From contig CAYTPW010000010.1 in assembly GCA_964439935.1 (NCBI GenBank), positions 1 to 64,000 on the forward strand: a stretch of DNA of 64,000 nucleotides, in the 5' to 3' direction. This stretch comes from JABMQW01 sp964439935 (GTDB lineage Bacteria > Fidelibacterota > Marinisomatia > Marinisomatales > TCS56). Positions 1 to 8,644 of this stretch are shown here, one piece after another; the stretch's first letter is position 1, and each line of letters opens with the position of its first letter. Under the pieces are notes generated by a model that did not search any database, was not told the origin of the DNA, and saw only the letters and a program-made list of their open reading frames with translations. A program made the translations under genes and the position numbers.

Positions 1-2
1 AT

Positions 3-155
3 GAATCCCGAGCATGTGCTGATGTTCGCAAGAAATATTGGGATGAATTTGTATTCAAGAAGGATTTATTTCTTTTTTTAGGTACTACCCAAGTCTACCA
101 TTTTGTTGGAAAAAATCCGTTTCTAATTATTGGAACATTTTATCCAATGAAATAA
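3..155 (+). CDS. C-terminal fragment of an unidentified protein (cut by window edge)
   Basis: The frame beginning at base 3 stays open for 50 codons and ends at TAA 153-155. The peptide is rich in aromatic residues (motifs YWDEFVFKK, LFLFLGTTQ, FLIIGTFYP), which looks like genuine protein rather than random sequence. The start lies outside the window. I do not recognise the family and give no function. No terminator follows; about 200 bases of plain intergenic DNA separate it from the GIY-YIG copies. Confidence 0.4.
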   Translation, partial: ESRACADVRKKYWDEFVFKKDLFLFLGTTQVYHFVGKNPFLIIGTFYPMK

Positions 156-362
156 GTAAAATACCTCACCAATTTTATTCACAAACTAACCCTGTTCATC
201 CTGACACCACTACGTACAGAGTTGCGAACTTTCATTGAAACCATAAAAATAGAAACTTGATAGATGTCCGTAACTCCTAATATGCAAGGTAGATACCAGG
301 ATTATAGTCTTCTCCGATTCGCACCAAAAGATGGGTTATAGTTTCCGTAATGCAAGCACCAC

Positions 363-614
363 ATGTATTTTGTATATGTATTAATTAGCTTGTCAACGGA
401 TCAGTTATATATCGGCCACACGAATAATATCGAGCGTAGACTGGAAGAGCATAACAGGGGTCAATCAAGTTCAACCCGAAACCGCGGTCCCTGGAAACTG
501 ATTGGATATATCACAAGTGACTCAAGATCGACAGCTATGAAATTAGAGAAGCGATTGAAATCGTTTAAACGGAGAGACAGAGTTATTGCGTATTTAGCTA
601 AAAATTCAGATTGA
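363..614 (+). CDS. Small GIY-YIG nuclease domain protein (intact copy 1)
   Basis: This 83-residue protein is one GIY-YIG nuclease domain, the size usual for the single-domain (UhbC/UPF0213-like) family. The core strands are visible as FVYVL at residues 3-7 and LYIGHT at 15-20, followed by the conserved Arg in ERRLEEHN (residues 24-31) and the metal-binding Glu in KLEKRLKSF (E62). All catalytic positions appear present, so it could be active on DNA; the cellular role of this small family is poorly known. It is the only intact member of three tandem copies; copies 2 and 3 downstream are broken. No convincing ribosome binding site precedes the ATG. Confidence 0.85.
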   Translation: MYFVYVLISLSTDQLYIGHTNNIERRLEEHNRGQSSSTRNRGPWKLIGYITSDSRSTAMKLEKRLKSFKRRDRVIAYLAKNSD

Positions 615-615
615 T

Positions 616-686
616 TGTCAGAGTGTCCCGACATGTAATGTCGGGAAAGTCGGTCCCGATATGCAAATGTCGGGATCATCGCCCAC
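616..686. repeat. REP-like double palindrome between GIY-YIG copies 1 and 2
   Basis: A hairpin with arms CCCGACAT (627-634) and ATGTCGGG (638-645) is followed by a second, slightly imperfect one, CCCGATAT (655-662) and ATGTCGGG (667-674). The same double palindrome recurs before copy 3. It begins directly after the stop codon of copy 1 and ends at the ATG of copy 2, so it forms the spacer of a repeat unit of about 324 bases. It may act as a transcript-end structure or as a recombination or mobility signal; the sequence alone does not decide. Confidence 0.75.
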
Positions 687-935
687 ATGTATAATGTATA
701 TGTAATAATTAGTTTGTCAACTGATCATTTATATATCGGCCACTGAAGTACTGAACGCAGACTGGAGGAGCATAACAGGGGTCAATCAACATCAACTCGA
801 AACCGCGGTCCCTGGAAACTGATTGGATATGTCACAATGAACTCAAGGTCGGAAGCCATGAAATTAGAGAAGCGATTAAAGTCTTTTAAACGGAAGGACA
901 GAGTTATCGCGTATATAAATAAGCACGCTGAATGA
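687..935 (+). pseudogene. GIY-YIG nuclease copy 2, interrupted by an in-frame stop
   Basis: Reading from ATG 687 gives a protein closely matching copy 1, but TGA at 744-746 follows the YIGH motif after 19 codons. Past the stop the same frame continues to resemble copy 1 to its natural end at TGA 933-935, ending with the motif VIAYINKHAE. The lesion lies where copy 1 reads TNNIERR and copy 2 reads stop-STERR, with one codon fewer. The catalytic Arg and Glu are still encoded. It is best read as a recently inactivated duplicate. Confidence 0.8.
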
Positions 936-1007
936 TTGTCAGAGTGTCCCGACATTGCATGTCGGGAAAGTCGGCCCCGATATTTAAATGTCGGGGTCAT
1001 CGCCCAC
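936..1007. repeat. REP-like double palindrome between GIY-YIG copies 2 and 3
   Basis: This is the second copy of the spacer: arms CCCGACAT (948-955) and ATGTCGGG (959-966), then CCCCGATAT (975-983) and ATGTCGGGG (988-996). The second hairpin has gained an extra G-C pair relative to the first spacer, a compensatory change that argues that the paired structure is maintained. Confidence 0.75.
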
Positions 1008-1151
1008 ATGTATTATCAATGTCTTAATTAGCTTATCAACTGATCAGTTATATATCGACCACACGAATAATATCGAGCGTAGACTGGAAGAGCATAACAG
1101 GGGTCAATCAAGTTCAACCCGAAACCGTGGTCCCTGGGAATTGATCGGAGA
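1008..1151 (+). pseudogene. GIY-YIG nuclease copy 3, frameshifted and truncated
   Basis: From ATG 1008 the sequence is the same as copy 1 except for a two-base loss in the first 30 bases, which leads to TAG after seven codons. The correct frame resumes and matches copy 1 (LYIDHTNNIERR, then NRGPWELIGD) until about 1151, where homology stops and unrelated sequence begins. The C-terminal helix with the catalytic Glu is missing. The truncation point marks one end of the repeat array, next to a T9SS cargo gene. Confidence 0.75.
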
Positions 1152-1202
1152 TTTGATTAATAACATTAGTTTTGGTAACTTGTTTCCTGAAAGGGAGATG
1201 GG

Positions 1203-2552
1203 ATGCAGAATTGGAGTTATAAATCAGACTTAATTGTTTACTTTTTTATTAGTGTATCTCTGGCGGTAGCCCAACCTGCAGTAGAATACCTGGGTTTAGG
1301 AGATAAACCCATTTCGTCATTGGCGATATGGGAAGAAATAATTGCGGTTGGATCAGGGGGAGATGGTGTGTATTATCAATTTGCGTTCAATTTACCGGAT
1401 TCGGCCTGGATCAATATTGGTTTGTCAGATAAAAATGTAACCGCAGTTTATCCCCACAAAGTTGGTCCTTTTGGCTGGGGAATAGCAGCAGGGATCTTCC
1501 CGGAAGAAGCGGATTCAAACTATGTTTATTGTAGTCATATGGGCGGGGAATTCTTCCCCAACAGTTTGGGATTTTCCGATTCGTTGGCGAGGGGTGTATA
1601 CAGTTTAGATGGATTCCCGGATCAAACTATCTGTGGTGAGAAATATGCGGCTACCGGTGGTGCATTGTATGTTCAGCTTTTTGGAGATACAATCTGGACA
1701 CCGGTATATGAAAGTTTAGGAGTTGAAGGAGAAGGTGTTATCTGCGTTAAGACCGCAGTGGATGTTGGCGGTTTGGTTTTAGCAGGAGGAAGTGAGGGAT
1801 TTACCGGCATTCTCTTGATCAAATCCACCGATTATGGGGCAACCTGGGATTATCTTTACCCACCCGGATCGGTAATTGCGTTTGATTTTTCGTATGATTC
1901 AACGCTGACCGATTTTGAAACAATTTTTGTTTCCCATGGCTATCAAATTAGCCGCTCTTTGGATGGCGGAGAAACGTGGGACATTGCATTTAATGGTAAT
2001 GGATTAAATTTTAGCAATGTCGTGTATGATTCTGATGTCGGTTATGTTTTCATAGCCGGGAATGATGTCTCGGATACTTCAAGTGCCGTAATATATTTTA
2101 GTCCCGATGTTGGAGAAAGCTGGCACCAGATAGCGTTAAATCTTACTGGTCCGGTCGTGGATTTAGCTTTAAGTAGTACTGAGTACCTTTATTTCGCAAT
2201 TCCACACAGTGGTGTCTATCGGCTGTCAATGGCTGAATTATCGGTGGAATCTGAACAAATCCCCAAATCGTTCTTTCTTGGACAAAACCATCCCAACCCA
2301 TTCAACCCAATAACCACAATCCAGTACGAACTACCCCAAAGATCAGAAGTCCAAATCACTATCTACGATCTGTTAGGTAGGCAGGTGACGACACTGGTAT
2401 CAGAAACACAGAATGCTGGGTATAAATCAATCAAATGGGACGCTACCAACATCTCAAGTGGAATGTACTTTTACCAGATCAGGGTCTACGATTCCGATGT
2501 AGTCGGGGCAGGGAAATATGTGCAGACCAGGAAGATGGTGTTGTTGAGGTGA
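1203..2552 (+). CDS. Secreted T9SS cargo protein with propeller-like repeats
   Basis: This 449-residue protein starts with a signal peptide ending near AVAQ (about residue 24). The middle has blades with the pattern KSTDYGATWDYL, SLDGGETWDIAF and SPDVGESWHQI, typical of sialidase/BNR or sortilin-like beta-propellers. Residues about 355-449 are a type A T9SS sorting domain (HPNPFNPITT, then TIYDLLGRQV, SSGMYFYQI), so the protein should be exported across the outer membrane and released or anchored. The ATG at 1203 is preceded by GGGAGATGGG. The stop overlaps the GTG start of the next gene. Ligand unknown. Confidence 0.85.
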   Translation: MQNWSYKSDLIVYFFISVSLAVAQPAVEYLGLGDKPISSLAIWEEIIAVGSGGDGVYYQFAFNLPDSAWINIGLSDKNVTAVYPHKVGPFGWGIAAGIFPEEADSNYVYCSHMGGEFFPNSLGFSDSLARGVYSLDGFPDQTICGEKYAATGGALYVQLFGDTIWTPVYESLGVEGEGVICVKTAVDVGGLVLAGGSEGFTGILLIKSTDYGATWDYLYPPGSVIAFDFSYDSTLTDFETIFVSHGYQISRSLDGGETWDIAFNGNGLNFSNVVYDSDVGYVFIAGNDVSDTSSAVIYFSPDVGESWHQIALNLTGPVVDLALSSTEYLYFAIPHSGVYRLSMAELSVESEQIPKSFFLGQNHPNPFNPITTIQYELPQRSEVQITIYDLLGRQVTTLVSETQNAGYKSIKWDATNISSGMYFYQIRVYDSDVVGAGKYVQTRKMVLLR

Positions 2553-4267
2553 GGCGTATAGTCTTAATTCAGTTTGTTATAATTCTATTTAACTCTTTAT
2601 ACGGTCAGTGTGATGGAAGTCCAACCGATTCAACCTTTGATGTTTCCCAATGCGATTCGAGCGATCTGCAGGTTTTACAGGAAATCATATCATTGAATGG
2701 TTTATCGGAATTTACTAATCCTGTTGACGGAGATGATGGGGATGGAATATTTGAACCTCAAGAACTGGGTTATCAGTTATGGGCAAGCGGAAGAATCACA
2801 GACTTGAATGTTGGTTCTTATCCTGCTGGAATGATCTGGTATATTACCCCGTATGGTATTACCTCGATCCCTGAAAGCATTGGAGATTTATCAATGCTAC
2901 AATCATTAACCCTGTTTTTTAATTTCTTCAGCCAATTACCCCAATCGATTGGTAATCTCTCTAATCTATCTTCTCTACAAGTTTCTTCTACTGGCCTAAC
3001 CTCACTACCGGATTCTATAATTTATATGGATAACCTACAAAATCTCTGGTGTGCCGGCAATGAACTGGTGAGCATACCAACAGGATTTGACAATCTCAAT
3101 AATCTAGTCAAATTGGATATTGGAGCCAACCATTTCAGTGAAATCCCACACAATATTTGGAATCTGGACAGTCTTGAAAACCTGGATATAAGTCGTAATG
3201 AAGTTTCAATCCTGTCAGATAGTGTCGGTTTGTTATCGGAATTAGAATATTTAAAATTATCTTACAACGATTTGACCGTGCTCCCAATCCCAATATCAAA
3301 TCTTACCAAACTCAATTCAGTGTACCTGGATAGTAATTACCTATATTGTTCGGATGGATCTGTTGATACATCCGCTATTCCCTCTTTCTTGACTGATGGT
3401 TCGATTCCAAATGTTTATGGTCTTTTTGACCAGAAATGCGATGAGTTGTTCGATTATACGTCTTATCTACCCCTCCAAGTTGGGAATGTCTGGAATTATG
3501 GTTATGATGACTATACAGATCATGTTTCTTACATATCCGATACAATCATTATCGATAGCGTCGTTTATTATTCTTACATTGACTCATCAATGATTCCCTA
3601 TAACTATACAAACACTACATTACTGCGATGGGACAGCGCTGGTTACCTTAAATATCAGAGTAATCGTACATGGATTGATTTCACTCAGGCTGTTGGTGAT
3701 TCTCTAATTATTTACGATAACTATGATAGCAGTTATTTTAAGTATCAGATAATTCAATCTGATACCTTTGTCGTAACAACCAACGCAGGAACATTTGATA
3801 GTTGCGTGGTAGTTTCATTTGATGATCCTGCTGTTTATGATGATGAAAGAACCTACTACTTTGCTCCTGGAGTTGGGATTGTAGCCTTTGATTTTAATCA
3901 TATGCCACCTAAAACAGGGCTTCTGCACTCTGCGATTATCAACGGACAAACGCTTGCTGTGATCGAGTGTGACTATTCTTATGATTTTTATTTAGCTGAT
4001 AATTACCCCAACCCCTTCAACCCAATCACTACTATCCAGTATGAATTGCCACAAAGGTCAGATGTTCAAATCACCATCTACGACTTGCTGGGAAGAGTGG
4101 TAACCATACTGGTCTCAGAAACACAGGATGCTGGCTATAAATCAGTTCAATGGGACGCAACCAACGTCTCAAGCGGTATGTATTTTTACCAGATTAGGGT
4201 CTACGATCCCGATGTAATCGGGGCTGGAGAGTTCGTTGAGACCAGGAAGATGGTGGTGTTGAAGTGA
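2549..4267 (+). CDS. Secreted leucine-rich-repeat protein with T9SS sorting domain
   Basis: I choose GTG 2549 rather than the longer reading from 2435, because the extra part overlaps the previous gene out of frame and the GTG begins a good signal peptide (IVLIQFVIILFNSLYGQ). The 572-residue product has about seven leucine-rich repeats with the spacing LPxSIGNLSNLxxLxV in residues about 100-270, a middle domain rich in Tyr and Asp, and a type A T9SS sorting domain over the last 90 residues (NYPNPFNPITT). The C-terminal 270 bases are highly similar in DNA to the end of the preceding gene. LRRs suggest protein binding at the cell surface; the partner is unknown. Confidence 0.8.
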   Translation: MRRIVLIQFVIILFNSLYGQCDGSPTDSTFDVSQCDSSDLQVLQEIISLNGLSEFTNPVDGDDGDGIFEPQELGYQLWASGRITDLNVGSYPAGMIWYITPYGITSIPESIGDLSMLQSLTLFFNFFSQLPQSIGNLSNLSSLQVSSTGLTSLPDSIIYMDNLQNLWCAGNELVSIPTGFDNLNNLVKLDIGANHFSEIPHNIWNLDSLENLDISRNEVSILSDSVGLLSELEYLKLSYNDLTVLPIPISNLTKLNSVYLDSNYLYCSDGSVDTSAIPSFLTDGSIPNVYGLFDQKCDELFDYTSYLPLQVGNVWNYGYDDYTDHVSYISDTIIIDSVVYYSYIDSSMIPYNYTNTTLLRWDSAGYLKYQSNRTWIDFTQAVGDSLIIYDNYDSSYFKYQIIQSDTFVVTTNAGTFDSCVVVSFDDPAVYDDERTYYFAPGVGIVAFDFNHMPPKTGLLHSAIINGQTLAVIECDYSYDFYLADNYPNPFNPITTIQYELPQRSDVQITIYDLLGRVVTILVSETQDAGYKSVQWDATNVSSGMYFYQIRVYDPDVIGAGEFVETRKMVVLK

Positions 4268-5028
4268 GAGTCAATTGGCCAGTAATGACATGGCTTCGAC
4301 TCAAGTGGACATATCAGTTCATGGTTGGAATTATCATGTTTTCTATCTGTGTCAATAGTTGTGAAGAATCTAATGGTATTACTGATATTATTGATGGTAA
4401 CCGAATTGAATTATTTTATTCAAATGAAGATTCTATAGAAGCAATCGGATTTGCCTTGGTTTATTCTGGAGAATTATTTGCATCTGATTCCCTAATTGAT
4501 GAATTATTATATGGTCTGAATTATTTACGGTATGTTCATCGAGAATCCATACCAATAGTGGATGAGGTAAGGATGAAACCACTATGGAAAATAGGTGAGA
4601 TTGTGGTTGGATTTGATTCCGTATCAGCCGAATTAGTGAGGAATCACCAATATACTGGTTGGGATTCATTGGAGGTACATTTCCATCCCGATACAGTATT
4701 GAGATATCCAAACAGCATAGGAATTGCACTCCATGGTCTTAATATAAGATTACACCCTAAGCAATTATCAGAGATTTATGAGACTTTGCCAGGAGTGCAA
4801 TTCAGTGAACCTAACTATTTGATATGGTTACCCCATGCAATCCCATTTCCTATTATACCAGGCATACTAGACGGTGAGTTTATATACCTGTTTGAATTGC
4901 CACAGCACTACTATTATTTCAAATATCAAGATGGTGAACCAGTATTCGTAGGTAGCTGGAATCACTGGTATGATCCTCAACCGGATTGGTGGGATGAAGC
5001 AATTTCATATTTAATTGATTGGAATTGA
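4264..5028 (+). CDS. Putative lipoprotein of unknown function
   Basis: A 254-residue protein read from GTG 4264, which overlaps the stop of the LRR gene by four bases exactly as at the previous junction. ATG codons at 4285 and 4321 are alternative starts; the latter gives a short lipoprotein signal MVGIIMFSICVNSC with Cys as the lipidated residue. The mature part has no family I recognise; it is acidic and aromatic near the C terminus (HWYDPQPDWWDEA). It probably belongs to the same transcript as the two T9SS cargo genes upstream. Confidence 0.65.
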   Translation: MRVNWPVMTWLRLKWTYQFMVGIIMFSICVNSCEESNGITDIIDGNRIELFYSNEDSIEAIGFALVYSGELFASDSLIDELLYGLNYLRYVHRESIPIVDEVRMKPLWKIGEIVVGFDSVSAELVRNHQYTGWDSLEVHFHPDTVLRYPNSIGIALHGLNIRLHPKQLSEIYETLPGVQFSEPNYLIWLPHAIPFPIIPGILDGEFIYLFELPQHYYYFKYQDGEPVFVGSWNHWYDPQPDWWDEAISYLIDWN

Positions 5029-5046
5029 TATGTTTATACAAAACAT

Positions 5047-7362
5047 CTATTTATCAATAAGAATCTGATCCTGATCTACCACTTCCAGGATCAGATTCCA
5101 GCCGCCCACTCCCTGATCCACTTTGACCAGCACATCATTAGATCCTTCCCGGAGGTCAGCTACAATAAAGTCCTGGCTTCTGGCTGCCGCCCGGCCTCCC
5201 GGTAGCCGGTGGATCTCGTTTCCATTAAGCCAAACCGCCGGAGCGTCATCGCTGCCCAGCAGGAATAATACCCGGCCACTTCGTTGGGCTTCCAGGATTG
5301 TATGGGAATAGGCAACGGTATTCAAATCAGGATCGTATAATTCCAGGAAGTCTACCCATCCGGTTGGTGTTTCTAAATCCTGCCAGCTGATCTCCAGGCT
5401 ATCCTTCCCCAAATAGACTTTTTCAATATTAAGTTCCTTTTCAGGATCATAAATAATCTCAAGACCACGCCCTTCGGGATTATCGTAAGGTCCGATGGTG
5501 CTCCAGTCGGTAATGGTTCTGATATTCAGCGTTGTGTCGGCAGATATTTTCGTAAACAGTGGTCTGATCGCAATTTGGTTCAGGACCGGTGTAGTAATTA
5601 CCGCCTCCAGCCAGTTATCCCAATTATTATAATCGCTATTGAAAAAATGGAAGGGTGCAAAATAGAACAGGTTAACATCTGCTGGATCAGCTTTCTCCAG
5701 ATTTTCCAATAGCACCGGGAGAGAATCGTCAGGCGCCTGGGCATAATTCCAGGCCAGATTCCTGATAAGCCATGGTATATAAGCACTATTATTAAAATAT
5801 TGGATAAAATTAATAGATGGCTGAATATCTGAATTGATCGTGGAAGAGGCATGGGTATACAAAGCATTTTCCAGGGCTATTTTAAAAGTTTGATTGTCAG
5901 GAACGGTTATCGGATCAAAAGTCGAATCCTGTTCTGAACTTGGAATAACGGTAATCACCACTGATGGTCCGGGAGCTGTTTTTCCGGCCGGCACTGTTGC
6001 TTCAAACAGGTACTGATAATCAACACCTGCCTGCATTTCGACCGCAAGTTCAGGATTTGTAATCTGCCAGTGTTCGGATTCCTGCCATTTAATACCTATT
6101 TCTGAATCATATGTAAGTTCACGGCCTAAACTGCACTCGCCCCGGAACTGCAGGAGTGAATCATTCAATTCTGTGATATCCAGGTTACCCAGCTGGCCAA
6201 TCAGATTATGTTCCAGTTCCATGATACCAAAATCAATGTATTTTCCATCTTCAACCAATTCGCCGGTCATTGAGATCGCAAATTCATCTATCATATTTCC
6301 ATCCAGATCGATGGCCTTACCTTTAATTATAGTTTCCGAAACATCAAGTATCACAAAATGATGAATACTCTGGGATACCGCCATATATGGTTGCGGTTCA
6401 ATTTCATACAATGGTGCACCGCCCCCGGCTGTAGTAATGTGGGTAACCGAAGTTTGACCACTGCCACTGTGTCCGATCGGATGATTGCGGAGATAATAAT
6501 GATCGTGGCCTGACAATACCAGGTTTACACCGTATTTTTCAAAAAGCGGTTGCCATTGATACCTGAACTCATATACGGGACGGATGGGATGACAATGAAA
6601 CAGGGGATAGTGCAGGTTCACGATGATCCACTGTTTGTCCGCACTCGCTGCCAGATCGGCTTCCAGCCATTTATATTGCTCGGATTCTTTGTCAGTTGCT
6701 ACACCTGTATTAAGTCCGATAAGATGAACCATACCGTAGTCAGTAGACCAGTAATGTTGCTGCTTGTGTAACGGAAAAAATTGGTAATAATGGCCGGATT
6801 CCCTTTCGTGATTTCCCAAGACTGGATAGATGGGTACCTGCTTCAATAAATCTGCTGCAGGTGTGAAAAATTCCGGTTCCCATAAAAACAGAATCTTACC
6901 ATCAGCAACCAGATCACCGGTATGTAATGCAATTTCTGGTTTGTACTCAAGTGCCCTGTTAACAATCCGCTCATGTACGGCGGGATCACTGCGGCTGTCT
7001 CCATAAGCTAATATCCTGACAGTTGCGGTATCGCTGGCAGGTGTGATTTTAAACTGAGCAGTGTCTGTTTGACCCTCAAGCCAGCGCACCTGGTAATAAT
7101 AATTCCTGCCGCTCTCCAAACCTGTTAATTCATATGAATGCAATCGCTGCCGTGCCGAATCACTCTTGATCATGTTAAGTTCTGAAGCGTTGGCCCCTAA
7201 TAACAGTGATGCTTTAACTTTCTTTTTGGTACCAATTAGTATTGTTATCCCATCATCGGTAGGTTCCTGGAGCCAGGGTCCGAAATAAGTGGTTTTATCC
7301 TTGCAACCCGTGAGTATAAATAAAAACAAAAAGATAATCTTGGTTGTTTGCTTATGTTCCAT
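5047..7362 (-). CDS. Purple-acid-phosphatase-like metallophosphoesterase lipoprotein
   Basis: The 771-residue product has a lipobox LTGC (Cys20), a fibronectin-like N-terminal domain (about 25-110) as in purple acid phosphatases, and a calcineurin-like phosphoesterase domain (about 115-370). Metal ligands are visible in order: GDSR (D122), GD (D150), GNHE (N184, H185), H251 in NLHYP, and GHDH (H286, H288). The last 400 residues hold a cystathionine-like loop domain and a beta-sandwich similar to carbohydrate-binding modules (LFLLGSDDAPAVWLNGNEI). It should act on phosphate esters outside the inner membrane; the substrate is not evident. It stands alone, convergent with the lipoprotein gene. 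Confidence 0.85.
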   Translation of the reverse strand: MEHKQTTKIIFLFLFILTGCKDKTTYFGPWLQEPTDDGITILIGTKKKVKASLLLGANASELNMIKSDSARQRLHSYELTGLESGRNYYYQVRWLEGQTDTAQFKITPASDTATVRILAYGDSRSDPAVHERIVNRALEYKPEIALHTGDLVADGKILFLWEPEFFTPAADLLKQVPIYPVLGNHERESGHYYQFFPLHKQQHYWSTDYGMVHLIGLNTGVATDKESEQYKWLEADLAASADKQWIIVNLHYPLFHCHPIRPVYEFRYQWQPLFEKYGVNLVLSGHDHYYLRNHPIGHSGSGQTSVTHITTAGGGAPLYEIEPQPYMAVSQSIHHFVILDVSETIIKGKAIDLDGNMIDEFAISMTGELVEDGKYIDFGIMELEHNLIGQLGNLDITELNDSLLQFRGECSLGRELTYDSEIGIKWQESEHWQITNPELAVEMQAGVDYQYLFEATVPAGKTAPGPSVVITVIPSSEQDSTFDPITVPDNQTFKIALENALYTHASSTINSDIQPSINFIQYFNNSAYIPWLIRNLAWNYAQAPDDSLPVLLENLEKADPADVNLFYFAPFHFFNSDYNNWDNWLEAVITTPVLNQIAIRPLFTKISADTTLNIRTITDWSTIGPYDNPEGRGLEIIYDPEKELNIEKVYLGKDSLEISWQDLETPTGWVDFLELYDPDLNTVAYSHTILEAQRSGRVLFLLGSDDAPAVWLNGNEIHRLPGGRAAARSQDFIVADLREGSNDVLVKVDQGVGGWNLILEVVDQDQILIDK

Positions 7363-7624
7363 TGGTTGTCTTTCAGGAGGAATGTTATTAGTATTATGAT
7401 AGACCGAAATTTAAAGCGAGTTTAGTGTAATCATGTATATTGAAAAATATTTCCGTAGAATGAGTGGAGTTCCGTGAAGATAATAATTACTGCAAATTGT
7501 CTGAAAAAGACAATTGATCTTATTTCATGAAAACTAATTCACTTCTGACAAATATGTTTCCTGGTTAAATTTCTTAGCTCAAATGGACGGTTGTTTATCA
7601 ATCTGAATGAAATGGTGGTAGAAT

Positions 7625-8644
7625 ATGAGTAAACCGATTAAAATTGGTCTGGTGGGCTTCGGTCGTATAGGCCGTAACATTTATCGGATCGGTTATGATA
7701 ATCCAAACTACCAGTTTGTGGCAATTAGCGATATTGGCAAACCTGAAGCATTACATTATTTACTGATGCGTGATTCCGTGCATGGTCCCATGCCTGTAGA
7801 AGCAATACTGGAAGATAATCATTTATTACTTGGGAACCAGAAATCCCGAATCCTGAAAGGTGGCAATCCAGGTGCTATTCCCTGGGATGTTTTCGATGTA
7901 GATGTGGTAATCGACGCTACCGGAAAATTTCGGAAAAAGTCTGAGTTGCAGAAATACCTTGATGCCGGCGCCAAACGGGTTATTGTCACGGTACCACCGA
8001 TTGATAAGGTGGATCGGGTAGTTGTTATGGGTGTCAATGAGCAGGATATTTCTTTTGATGATCGTCTAATTAGCCCAACTTCCTCAACAGTGCAAGTTTT
8101 AGCATTGATGCTCCAGATATTGGATCAGACCTATGGTGTTAAACGAGCCATGATGACCACAGTGCATGCCTATACTTCCGATCAACCACTGGCCGATACA
8201 GCTCGTTCAGACCTGCGCCGCAGCCGCTCGGCCGTGGAAAATATTATTCCCAACCAGACCTGGGCACCGGGTATCGTTGAGCAACTTTTACCCCAATTCA
8301 AAGGTAAACTGGATGGAATTGCTTTTAATGTTCCAGTCTCTGATGGTTCCTGTATTGACCTGACCGCTGAGCTGAAGAACATCCCGACCGTTGATGAACT
8401 TAATTACACTGTAAAACAGGCAGCGGAAGGTTCATTATCCGGAATTGTGGGCTACACGGAAGATCCGATCGTATCCAGTGATGTTATTGGCCGCCCGGAA
8501 ACATTGATTCATGATGCGCGCGCCAGCATGGTTATCAAAGATAAGCTGGTCAAAACGGTCAGCTGGTTTGACAATGGCTGGGGCTATTCGAAACGAATTT
8601 TGGAAACAATCGATGCCTATCAGCTTCTGGAGGTGCAGTCATGA
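7625..8644 (+). CDS. GAPDH paralogue lacking the catalytic cysteine (predicted pseudoenzyme)
   Basis: Full-length (339 residues) and clearly homologous to glyceraldehyde-3-phosphate dehydrogenase: an N-terminal Rossmann motif GFGRIGR, a conserved second half ending WFDNGWGYSKR, and the catalytic His (H181 in TTVHAYT). The active-site loop reads SPTSSTVQV where the family has SNASCTTNC, so the nucleophilic Cys is Ser154 (codon 8084-8086). The phosphate-site motif TGAA is TWAP and the substrate-binding Arg of MRVPV is Asn235. It overlaps the normal gap gene by ATGA, so the two are translationally coupled. A role as a non-catalytic subunit or regulator is inference. Confidence 0.9.
   Translation: MSKPIKIGLVGFGRIGRNIYRIGYDNPNYQFVAISDIGKPEALHYLLMRDSVHGPMPVEAILEDNHLLLGNQKSRILKGGNPGAIPWDVFDVDVVIDATGKFRKKSELQKYLDAGAKRVIVTVPPIDKVDRVVVMGVNEQDISFDDRLISPTSSTVQVLALMLQILDQTYGVKRAMMTTVHAYTSDQPLADTARSDLRRSRSAVENIIPNQTWAPGIVEQLLPQFKGKLDGIAFNVPVSDGSCIDLTAELKNIPTVDELNYTVKQAAEGSLSGIVGYTEDPIVSSDVIGRPETLIHDARASMVIKDKLVKTVSWFDNGWGYSKRILETIDAYQLLEVQS

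Noticed and set aside
461..1009. Minus-strand frames across the GIY-YIG array
   Set aside because: They are antiparallel shadows of the GIY-YIG genes; both end in the palindromic spacer and have no coding signature.
2435..2548. Longer N terminus for the LRR protein
   Set aside because: It would overlap the previous gene out of frame; the residues encoded are the shadow of the T9SS domain and the signal peptide begins at GTG 2549.
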